Assembly (NCBI GenBank): GCA_946415365.1
Contig: CAMKSE010000011.1
Coordinates: 62,001-126,000, forward strand
DNA from: an uncultured Prevotellaceae bacterium
Lineage (GTDB): Bacteria > Bacteroidota > Bacteroidia > Bacteroidales > Bacteroidaceae
Direction of reading: 5' to 3'
Length of the DNA stretch: 64,000 nt
In this document: positions 31,266 through 39,343 of the stretch, one piece after another
How positions within the stretch are numbered: the first letter of the stretch is position 1
Layout: the number at the start of each line of letters is the position of its first letter
Notes under the pieces: model-generated
What the model was told of the DNA's origin: nothing
Database searches by the model: none
Seen by the model: only the letters and a program-made list of their open reading frames with translations
Made by a program: the position numbers and the translations under genes

Positions 31266-31310
31266 ATGGGCGATTTCGGGGGTGAAATCCTGATTTTGCC
31301 CATTTTTTAT
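31266..31310 (+). terminator. Intrinsic terminator between hicA copy 3 and hicB
   Basis: AATGGGC...GCCCATTTTTT; related to terminator of copy 1. Confidence 0.75.
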
Positions 31311-31412
31311 AAGTTTTTAATAAAAGTAGTAAAAATAATACTCTTAAAATTTGGAAGTTAGTATTAATTTTACTACCTTTGCACCCGAAAACAGAATTAC
31401 ATCTTTGAAACT

Positions 31413-31823
31413 ATGCAAAAGGTTAAGGTTGAAGTAGAATGGTGCAATAAGAATTTCGCCGCTACTTTAGGAAGTAATGTCCCTGGATGCGTTTTGGTTA
31501 CAGCTAAAACATACTCTAAACTTCAAAAGGAAGTAAAAGAAGCGCTGGAGTTTCATGTCAAGGGAATGGTTGAGGACGGTGATGAGGTTCCTCAGTGGTT
31601 GGTAGATGGAGAGTATGAGTTAAAATGGTGTATTACAGATACAGCCTCTCTCCTTCAGAGTTTAGAGGGAATGACAACAATTGCTGCGATTTCCCGAGCT
31701 ACAGGTATTAATGAGCGATTGTTAAGTCATTATGCCAATGGTATTAAGCGCCCTAGCGCAAAACAAAGGCAAAAAATTGTGGATGGTATACATCATATAG
31801 GGAAATCCCTGATGAGCATATAA
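31413..31823 (+). CDS. HicB family antitoxin-like protein with C-terminal HTH
   Basis: VKVEVEWCNKNFAATLGSNVPGCVLVTAKTYSKLQKEVKEALEFHVKG...TTIAAISRATGINERLLSHYANGIKRPSAKQRQKI. Confidence 0.82.
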   Translation: MQKVKVEVEWCNKNFAATLGSNVPGCVLVTAKTYSKLQKEVKEALEFHVKGMVEDGDEVPQWLVDGEYELKWCITDTASLLQSLEGMTTIAAISRATGINERLLSHYANGIKRPSAKQRQKIVDGIHHIGKSLMSI

Positions 31824-31854
31824 TTCCAACCATGAGAGACACTATGTTTGGTGG

Positions 31855-31888
31855 GCACTTGGATTCATTACTAAGAATCCTTGTGCCT
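31855..31888 (+). terminator. Hairpin downstream of hicB
   Basis: GGCACTTGGATTC-attactaa-GAATCCTTGTGCC (2-nt internal mismatch); no clear U-tract. Confidence 0.5.
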
Positions 31889-31994
31889 TAATAGAATCAA
31901 TTCTATAGGGTATTGCCATTGTGTAAATAATTTTCATTTTGCTTTTGACTGCTAAAAGTACTTGTTTTCGGCAATTATGCAGCTTCTGGAGTTT

Positions 31995-32061
31995 GAAGCC
32001 TGTAAACTCTGACTTTCAAGCCTGCAAAGTCTGACTTTGAGGCCTGCAAACTTTTAGTTTG
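31995..32061. repeat. Three imperfect 22-23 bp tandem repeats
   Basis: gaagcctgtaaactctgactttc / aagcctgcaaagtctgactttg / aggcctgcaaacttttagtttg. Confidence 0.75.
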
Positions 32062-32122
32062 CCAAGGGCTGATTTTGAGCGACTTTTTGCTTTTTGTAAT
32101 GTTAAATAAATTCGTAGTCTTT

Positions 32123-32145
32123 GTGCAAATGTGCAAAAGTGCAAA
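32123..32145 (+). repeat. GTGCAAA iterons, set A (three copies, 8-bp phase)
   Basis: GTGCAAATGTGCAAAAGTGCAAA. Confidence 0.8.
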
Positions 32146-32186
32146 TGGTGTTTTGTAAATGCCTGGACTGGTAGTAGATTTAATAT

Positions 32187-32220
32187 TACCTTATATATAT
32201 TATAATATATATATAAGGTA
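32187..32220. repeat. AT-rich inverted repeat
   Basis: TACCTTATATATA...TATATATAAGGTA, 13-bp arms. Confidence 0.8.
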
Positions 32221-32258
32221 AAGATATAGTTTGGATTCTTGATAAAATGAATTCTTGT

Positions 32259-32281
32259 TTTGCACATTTGCACAATTGCAC
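32259..32281 (-). repeat. GTGCAAA iterons, set B (inverted, 8-bp phase)
   Basis: TTTGCACATTTGCACAATTGCAC. Confidence 0.8.
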
Positions 32282-32364
32282 CATTTTCGAAAACAAAATC
32301 CATTTTATTTTGGTATTTCTTCTGTTTTTGCCTATCTTTGCAGCCTAAAACCGAAAGGAATTAC

Positions 32365-33312
32365 ATGGTAGATATAAGAGAAATGACGTCAGAAGAACTG
32401 CTGGCGTTCCTGAAGAAGAACTATTTCATCGGTGTTGACATTGACGTAGTGCTATCGATGAGTGTAGAACAGCGACGTGACTTTACACTTAAACAGGCTG
32501 ACAGGCTGATAGGCTTGAAGAGGAGTGGTGATGCGGCTAGGATGATTGCCTACAACTTCTTTACAGAGGAGATGGAGCCCGTGAGAGAAAACCCGATGAT
32601 GAGGGAACAACAAGACGGTGTGACGGCTTGGATTGTTGAATTGGCGAGATTGATGGCCTATCTGCTGATGGGACAGTTCTTGCGTACTTCACACCCAATG
32701 GATTTAAGACTTCTTGGCATAGAGCCGGAATCGGAGGTTGAAGACCTGAATGAACTATATTCACCCGATAATCTCCCACTGCTCTCATGGCTGAAGGAGA
32801 CTCCCTATAGACGTGTTGGCGCAAGAGTGGCCAGGAAGTTGGTAAGTGAAGCTATTTACGAAGCGCATTTCATCGATACCGCACTTTCCGATTATTATGT
32901 GGATGAGTGCGACCGCAATGAACCTCACTGGAATGACGAAGCAGAATGCAATAATTATATTATTCAGGTCTTGCGTACTGTGGAGACGGTGAAATCACAT
33001 CTGGCAAAAGGTCGTGAGCTTGGGCTGAACGATGATGAGATTGGCGTTGTGGATTCTTTGTGGAGTTACGTCCCACATAACTACCAAGCAAACTATGTGG
33101 CTGCTGCCCGTGAAATAGTGGAGACAGACAAGCGGATGTTCCCTCAGATGAAGGATATAGCATCCTATTGGCCGAAACTCAGAGCAGAGATACTCCTCAT
33201 TGCAGAAAAACATGACGTGGACTTGGAGCTTGACGACCCTTTCAGTCTGCCGATGGGATACCTGAATGACTGGATTAACACAAAGCACAATATCTTACAG
33301 GATAATGAGTAG
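32365..33312 (+). CDS. Hypothetical protein upstream of DUF3987 gene
   Basis: MVDIREMTSEELLAFLKKNYFIGVDIDVVLSMSVEQRRDF..., follows TATCTTTGCA promoter. Confidence 0.65.
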   Translation: MVDIREMTSEELLAFLKKNYFIGVDIDVVLSMSVEQRRDFTLKQADRLIGLKRSGDAARMIAYNFFTEEMEPVRENPMMREQQDGVTAWIVELARLMAYLLMGQFLRTSHPMDLRLLGIEPESEVEDLNELYSPDNLPLLSWLKETPYRRVGARVARKLVSEAIYEAHFIDTALSDYYVDECDRNEPHWNDEAECNNYIIQVLRTVETVKSHLAKGRELGLNDDEIGVVDSLWSYVPHNYQANYVAAAREIVETDKRMFPQMKDIASYWPKLRAEILLIAEKHDVDLELDDPFSLPMGYLNDWINTKHNILQDNE

Positions 33313-34336
33313 TTCGTTTTTCCCAGAGCCTTTGTCGTCGCGTAAGCAAGAGAAATATAAAAAGCTAGTCACTGAGGCAGACAGCATATTCCTGATAGGC
33401 TGGCTTCGAGAGAGGTTGAGGGAGCCTGGACAGATCCACGGAGATCAAGAGCGCCTGTTTGCTGAGGCCCTCTGTCGTACGTACCCCAACATATTAAGTG
33501 AAATGAAGGGGCTTCTGGATAATCCCTTCAGGGAACTCAATGTATTTGAAGAGCTTGAAGATCTTCGTGCGGGCCTGATCTGGGATTTTGTGCAAATGAA
33601 GATCGGCAGCACCTGGTATCTGGTGAAGGAAGAGGATGATGAGAGTTGGCGGGCCTTTGTCCATCGTGTACCTTTTGTCGACGAGTTGCGTAGGGACGAA
33701 ATAGAGACATTCTTTCAGACGCTTTATCAAATCTGCATGATTACTGATATCCTGACTGGTCATGCATCAGAACATGGGCTTGCGGTTGACGAGACGCTCC
33801 GGAAAGAGCATGAAGCCCTTCGCAAGAGGAAGAATGCTCAGCCGATGTCGTCAGGTAATGGCCTGAATCCGGATACAGTAGACGACTATGAGATGGTGGA
33901 ACTGAAGTTCTTCGACATGCGTGACTTCGACTCTGCAGAGAAACAGCTGGCGCTTTCGAAGGTGTTGAGAGCCGTGGCTCAGAAGATAGACCGTAATAAC
34001 GGCAGGGACTGGTTAACTGTCTATGTAGCCTATCGCTATGCTAAAAAGGAAAATGGTGTCCAAGGAAAGTATGTGGATTTCTTCAGTGATATAGAGTCGC
34101 TCATCCCTGACATGTTGTATGTGAAGGATAAGAGTGCCAAAGGAGATGCCAGATACAAGAACTACACGAAGGCGCTTGGTCAAGAGGTAAGGAACTGGTA
34201 TGTGGAGAATATGTGTCTGCCGCCGATCAATAGTCTCGTGTATAGTTTATATCGTTTCGGCTGTCACGAGAAGCGTTTTCTCAAACTCAAACCTATCATC
34301 AGTGAGTTATACAAGTGGCTTAAAGATAATATATAA
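33305..34336 (+). CDS. Hypothetical protein (343 aa), coupled to preceding ORF
   Basis: MSSSFFPEPLSSRKQEKYKKLVTEAD...; 8-nt overlap with previous CDS. Confidence 0.65.
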   Translation: MSSSFFPEPLSSRKQEKYKKLVTEADSIFLIGWLRERLREPGQIHGDQERLFAEALCRTYPNILSEMKGLLDNPFRELNVFEELEDLRAGLIWDFVQMKIGSTWYLVKEEDDESWRAFVHRVPFVDELRRDEIETFFQTLYQICMITDILTGHASEHGLAVDETLRKEHEALRKRKNAQPMSSGNGLNPDTVDDYEMVELKFFDMRDFDSAEKQLALSKVLRAVAQKIDRNNGRDWLTVYVAYRYAKKENGVQGKYVDFFSDIESLIPDMLYVKDKSAKGDARYKNYTKALGQEVRNWYVENMCLPPINSLVYSLYRFGCHEKRFLKLKPIISELYKWLKDNI

Positions 34337-34396
34337 AAAGGTATAGAGAATCAATGCAAGGTGTATCGGAAGATGCGCCTTTTTTCTTCCCTTTCT

Positions 34397-34449
34397 GAGG
34401 GGTGCAGGTGGTGAAAAGCACTTTTTTTCGGGGTGCGGGTGGTGACCCC
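34397..34449. repeat. Direct repeat GGGGTGC(A/G)GGTGGTGA x2
   Basis: gaggggtgcaggtggtgaaaa and cggggtgcgggtggtgacccc, 32-bp spacing. Confidence 0.75.
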
Positions 34450-34576
34450 AATCAAGCGTGAAGAAATAAAATGCCATCTAAAAAATAATGCTTAAATTTG
34501 TCCTCGCTTAGCTGTGGTGGCGAGAAAGACCGGTCCTCTGACTGCCCAGAAAGCAAACGAGATTAAAAACCACAAA

Positions 34577-37228
34577 ATGACAAAATTAAGCACAAAAAGA
34601 CAAGCAAACATGATCTGTTATCAAAAAGATGTCAAGAAGTCCTCTACCGCTAAATGCCTCAGAGGTGACTTTTGGAGAGAAGTGAGAAGCCAGAAGACGG
34701 AATGGCATATTAATGCCCGAAGAGCCATCAAGGCGGCTGTAAAGGCTGACCTTGACGGTGAGGGCGTCGCAGCTATTCATACATGGCTTCAGAACGCCGA
34801 CTTCCAGAAGTTCCTAATCAGGAAGCCTCGGGAATTGAAATCGAAGCGGGCTAAGGATGCCTTTGCGAAAAAGACAGATGAGCAGAAACTGTTGGCTTGG
34901 GCAGAGGAACTGAAGCAGGAACTGGCGGGATTCATCTTCAGCTGCTATCTCTTCGACGAAGTAAAGGTAAAGAAAAAGAAGAGAGACGGCACTGAGTATG
35001 AGGTCATGGAACGGCGGAGACTGTTGAAGAATTGCCATCTCAATGGTTTGGTGATGCTGGATATTGACCACGTTGAAAACCCCATGCAGATATGGTGGAA
35101 ACTCAGGGAGATGAAGGAACTCATGGACAGAGTCGCACTGGTTCATATCTCTTGCTCAGGTGACGGCATCCGCATCGTCTTCACTGCTGACATAAAGGTT
35201 GGCAACTTGGCTGATAACCAGATTGAGTTTGCTAATGCCCTCGGATACAAGGCCGACGGTTCTTGTATCGACGCCACTCGTACTTCCTTCTGTCCTAAAG
35301 AGGAGGATATACTCTACATTAATGAAGACCTGTTATTTAATTACTACAACGAAGAATTTGACAAAAGGTTTACTCCAGAGTACCGCAAGAAGAAAACGCA
35401 ACCACTGCATCAGGAATTCTCTGAAGGTACTAAGAAAAGGGATGTTAAGTCTGAAAAGATGAAATGGAGAGGATATGACCTGCAAAGCATTATTGATGCC
35501 CGTTATAACGAAAAGCTGCCTTGTGCAGAGGAATCAAACAGGCATAAAGAATCTCTCAAACTTGCCACGGATTTACTCCTTATGCTCGATGGTGACAAAC
35601 AGATGGTACAGCATGTCGTAGAAGGCCAGCCCTGGGTGCGGGAGATTATTGAGGAAAGAGATGAGAATGTCGGGCAGACGGTAGAATCAGCAGCCTCATG
35701 TGTCGCGGAGAAGGAGAAGAAGTACGCAAGCTCTTTGCCCAGTAAGGCCATGCTCGAAGCAGTGAGGATAGCCACAGGGAAATCTTATCAGGAGATTATC
35801 CATGGAAGTAATGGGGATAATGGATCTCAAGACAGTATTCTAAGCGCTCAGCTTGATGCCTGGGGTGCTGAGATTGAGGCGATGTTTGACGACTTCCCAT
35901 TATTAAAGGACGTGTGCGCAGGACTTAAGAGGTCTCAGTATCCGGCAGCGGTGTTTGCTGCAGGTGGTGCCTTGATGACTCTGATGACTCGTTGCTGGTA
36001 TAGGTTCTATCATCGTCCTGAAAGGGAACGAAGACTGAATTGCTCACTGCTGATCATCGGTCATCCCGCATCGAACAAATCTTTGGCAGATGATATCTGT
36101 GACATCCTGATGGCTCCTGTGGATGCTGCCGATAAGGCTTCTATCGCAGCCCTGAATCGCTACAAGCGGGATCAGAAGAAGAAAGCAGCCAATAAGGAGG
36201 GAAAGGACAAGCCTCAAGGTATCATCCGAATCCATCCTGCCAGAACCAGTAACGGCCAGTTGATTGAAGATATGATTAACGCCAAGGAAATCGTAGACGG
36301 GAAAGAGATCCAATTGCACATGTTCACTTTCGATACCGAGTTGGACAACTCCATCACCCTTCAGAGTGGTGGCTCATGGATCAACAAGCAAAGTATGGAA
36401 CTGAAAGCCTTCCACAACGAGGAGGACGGACAGATGTACCAGAATGCAGATTCGCCCGTAGACCGCTTTCACGTCACTTGGAATTATATCTATACTGGTA
36501 CGCCTATTGCTCTGAAGAAAAAGGTCAATGAGAAGAACTTCGGAAGCGGACTTTCCACTCGTCTGGCAGTTATTCCCATGCCGAAGACGAACTTTGAGAT
36601 GATAGAGTTTCAGGAAATAACGAATATTGACTGGGAACGTTTGGATCGCATGAAAGAATGGGCTTACAAACTTGACTCTCGTGCAGGGGAACTCCCATTC
36701 TGGGCATTGGTAAAAAGGATATACGACTGGACGAAAAACCGTATGGAAGATTGTGCTGAGGATCTGTCTGAGGCCAATGAAATGATGCTGAAGCGCGTGC
36801 CCTATCATGCCCTGAACTATTCGGCACCTTTCATTGATATGCGTCATTTTGGGGATTTGCACTTAGAGGGGAAATTCTGGGAAGGGCAGTATGAGGTGGA
36901 CGATACCGACTGGAAACTGTGTGAACTTATCGCCCGCATCCAATATGCCACCCAGCAGCGTTTCTTTGGGGTGATGGCTGAGAAGTACTTCGACGACATG
37001 AACAATGACGTGCAGATCTGTGGAAGGCGTCATCATCAGAAGTCGGTAGATGCTTATAATCGTTTACCTGAAGTTTTCACAGTGGAGGATCTGAACAGAT
37101 GTTTTGGCTATACGAGCGTTAATTCAACAAATAGCAAGATAAGACGTTTGTTGGAAGATAATCTGATCAAGAAAATCACCTCTGGTGTGAATAAGAATAA
37201 ATATCAAAAGATTAATAGGTGTGCATAA
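34577..37228 (+). CDS. VirE N-terminal/BT4734-like plus DUF3987 (primase-helicase-like) protein
   Basis: LNGLVMLDIDHVENP...LVHISCSGDGIRIVFTADI N-terminal domain; LLIIGHPASNKS P-loop-like and DUF3987-like C-terminal half. Confidence 0.75.
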   Translation: MTKLSTKRQANMICYQKDVKKSSTAKCLRGDFWREVRSQKTEWHINARRAIKAAVKADLDGEGVAAIHTWLQNADFQKFLIRKPRELKSKRAKDAFAKKTDEQKLLAWAEELKQELAGFIFSCYLFDEVKVKKKKRDGTEYEVMERRRLLKNCHLNGLVMLDIDHVENPMQIWWKLREMKELMDRVALVHISCSGDGIRIVFTADIKVGNLADNQIEFANALGYKADGSCIDATRTSFCPKEEDILYINEDLLFNYYNEEFDKRFTPEYRKKKTQPLHQEFSEGTKKRDVKSEKMKWRGYDLQSIIDARYNEKLPCAEESNRHKESLKLATDLLLMLDGDKQMVQHVVEGQPWVREIIEERDENVGQTVESAASCVAEKEKKYASSLPSKAMLEAVRIATGKSYQEIIHGSNGDNGSQDSILSAQLDAWGAEIEAMFDDFPLLKDVCAGLKRSQYPAAVFAAGGALMTLMTRCWYRFYHRPERERRLNCSLLIIGHPASNKSLADDICDILMAPVDAADKASIAALNRYKRDQKKKAANKEGKDKPQGIIRIHPARTSNGQLIEDMINAKEIVDGKEIQLHMFTFDTELDNSITLQSGGSWINKQSMELKAFHNEEDGQMYQNADSPVDRFHVTWNYIYTGTPIALKKKVNEKNFGSGLSTRLAVIPMPKTNFEMIEFQEITNIDWERLDRMKEWAYKLDSRAGELPFWALVKRIYDWTKNRMEDCAEDLSEANEMMLKRVPYHALNYSAPFIDMRHFGDLHLEGKFWEGQYEVDDTDWKLCELIARIQYATQQRFFGVMAEKYFDDMNNDVQICGRRHHQKSVDAYNRLPEVFTVEDLNRCFGYTSVNSTNSKIRRLLEDNLIKKITSGVNKNKYQKINRCA

Positions 37229-37244
37229 TGTGCAAATGTGCAAA
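37221..37244 (+). repeat. GTGCAAA iterons, set C overlapping the stop codon
   Basis: GTGCATAATGTGCAAATGTGCAAA. Confidence 0.75.
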
Positions 37245-37387
37245 AGCACATAAGAATTGGGACGGGCTTTTTAGGGCTCGTCCCAATATTATTTTCGAAA
37301 CTGCAAAAAGTTTTCGGTTATTTTGTTGGTATATAAAAAATAATGCCTATCTTTGCATGCCCTTAACTATTATAATTGGTATAGCGT

Positions 37388-38035
37388 ATGATTAAGTACA
37401 CCAGGAAGGAAGAAATCTGGAATGCCGCGTCGCATGGCGGGGGCATCCTGTTGGGGGTGGTGTTTGGCATTATCTTCCTGGTGTGGTGTTTCCAGAGCGA
37501 CAACAACTGGGCACGGTGGGGAGTGATCCTCTATCTGTTTGGTATGCTGGCGTCGTATGTGGCCTCGACGCTATATCACTCCATCCGGCACCACTCGAAG
37601 TGGAAGGAGCGTCTGCGAAAGTGGGACCATGCGGCCATCTACTGGCATATCGCAGGTTCCTATTCACCACTGACGCTGACGGCACTTCGTGAACAGGGCT
37701 ATTGGGGCTGGAGTCTCTTCTCGTTCGTCTGGGCCTGTGCCATTGCAGGAACAATCATCAGCTTCATCCGCCTGAAGGAGCACTCAAACGTGGAGACGTT
37801 CTGTTTCGTGGGCATGGGGCTGAGCATCCTCGTGGCCTTTAAGCCGCTGATGGACTCAGTGTCGGCGGCTGCCGTCATCTGGCTGATTGCCGAGGGCGTG
37901 AGCTACATCACGGGGGCGGTGTTTTATTCCTTTAATAAAACGAAGTACATGCACTCGGTGTTCCACTTCTTCGTCCTCGCGGGATCGGTCTGCCACATCA
38001 TCGCCGTCTGGGACGTGCTGATGGAACAACTATAA
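37388..38035 (+). CDS. Hemolysin III / PAQR family membrane protein
   Basis: EEIWNAASHGGGILLGVVF, STLYHSIRHHSKWKERLRKWDHAAIYWHIAGSYSP. Confidence 0.9.
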   Translation: MIKYTRKEEIWNAASHGGGILLGVVFGIIFLVWCFQSDNNWARWGVILYLFGMLASYVASTLYHSIRHHSKWKERLRKWDHAAIYWHIAGSYSPLTLTALREQGYWGWSLFSFVWACAIAGTIISFIRLKEHSNVETFCFVGMGLSILVAFKPLMDSVSAAAVIWLIAEGVSYITGAVFYSFNKTKYMHSVFHFFVLAGSVCHIIAVWDVLMEQL

Positions 38036-39220
38036 TTGATTATACTGTAAAGGCCAGAAGGCACGGAGGGTGGTGAGCGTGCCGTCGGGCTGACGGAGGG
38101 TGAAGAGGTAGCCCAGGTTGCGCACCCAGCGGTAGCGCAGGAACTGCTCGAAGGTGAGGGGCTGGCCGTTGATTTGCTCAATGACGCACCCCTGGCGGAA
38201 TCCCGCCTGCCAGGCTTTGCCGCTTTCCATCACCATGCCAATCATCGCATGACCGTTGCGCTCGACGATGACGATGTCGTGCAGACGGTTTGAGACCGTG
38301 CAGGAGGTTGCGCCGTCGTAGGGCTGGAACACGAGCAGGCGACGGAAGGGGTTGATGACCACAGCACCGTATTCGAGGAGCTTGGTGCCGACGTGGGAAG
38401 CGCCGTTGATGGTGGTGCAGCGGACGTCGTGGAAGGCAAAGCCGCCCCATAAGAGCCGATGCAGTCGCAGGAGCGTGATTTCTCCGGAACGCTCAGTGCC
38501 GAAGTGTCCGATGGTGCGGCTGCCGTAGGTGATACCCTCTATCTGATTCACGATGTCGGGATGCTGGCTTTTCATCTTTGCGAAACTCGTGGCGCTGACG
38601 GCGTAGGGCAGGGGACTGCCAGTGTCGAAGAGTACCTCGTCGCTGACATCAGGAAAGGAGCTTATTTTTATATAAGGTACGTGCTTGCGCAGGCGATATC
38701 TCAAGGCCTCGCCAGGGGTGTAGGCATAGTGGTCGCGACGGTCGGTGAGGGTGAGCTGGTGCTCGCGGGTGTCGATGCGGGCGGCGATGCCTTTGTTGAA
38801 CAGGGCGAAGCCGAGGATGCCGTCTTCACCTTGGCGCACCACCCTGCGGCTCATGCGCTGCACCTTGTAGCCGCTGATGGTGAGGGGCCCCAGTTGGAAG
38901 GGGGGCAATTGTACGGTCTGCATCTGACGGACATGGCCAGCGGCGTCTTCCGACTCGATGGTGCCAAGGTATCTGAGCCCCTGCAGGGGCACGTCGTCGT
39001 AGATGACGCCCTGGCTGGATCCCGTGTCGAGCTTGAAGCGGTAGGGACGGCCGCCGATCTCGAGGGTGACGAATATCTGGTCGCGCTCCACCTCGATGGG
39101 TACGGCCACCAGAAAGTCGCGCTCGGACACGAAGAAATCGGTGTCGTAGCGCTTGACCTGTCCGAAACTGTAGGCAGTCATCAAGATGAGCATCATCAGC
39201 AGTATCCATCGTCTCATCAT
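38030..39220 (-). CDS. Aspartyl protease-like protein with C-terminal PDZ-like domain
   Basis: FKLDTGSSQGVIYDD, VLFDTGSPLPYAVS, GKAWQAGFRQGCVIEQINGQPL. Confidence 0.8.
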   Translation of the reverse strand: MMRRWILLMMLILMTAYSFGQVKRYDTDFFVSERDFLVAVPIEVERDQIFVTLEIGGRPYRFKLDTGSSQGVIYDDVPLQGLRYLGTIESEDAAGHVRQMQTVQLPPFQLGPLTISGYKVQRMSRRVVRQGEDGILGFALFNKGIAARIDTREHQLTLTDRRDHYAYTPGEALRYRLRKHVPYIKISSFPDVSDEVLFDTGSPLPYAVSATSFAKMKSQHPDIVNQIEGITYGSRTIGHFGTERSGEITLLRLHRLLWGGFAFHDVRCTTINGASHVGTKLLEYGAVVINPFRRLLVFQPYDGATSCTVSNRLHDIVIVERNGHAMIGMVMESGKAWQAGFRQGCVIEQINGQPLTFEQFLRYRWVRNLGYLFTLRQPDGTLTTLRAFWPLQYNQL

Positions 39221-39343
39221 TCTGCAAAGGTACACCTTTTTCGGAGAAAATCAGTTGTTGGTATGTTATTATGTCTTAAAATCGATACTATGTCTGAAAT
39301 TATGTGTAAATTTGCACGCAAATTTGCAAATTATAAAAATAAG

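Noticed and set aside
30277-31310. Conserved cassette ends considered as integron attC sites
   Set aside because: Conserved parts are better explained as promoter/operator and terminator; no R'/R'' core sites (GTTRRRY/RYYYAAC) or integrase seen
31995-32061. Tandem repeats considered as a CRISPR array
   Set aside because: Units abut with no unique spacers and there are no cas genes in the window
32016-32303. 95-aa ORF on - strand across the iteron region
   Set aside because: Built from repeats and AT-rich palindrome; no coding signature
38459-39343. N-terminal extension of the CoA-transferase ORF
   Set aside because: Region is antisense to the aspartyl protease gene; clear start is MAYTRMTAAEA at 39344
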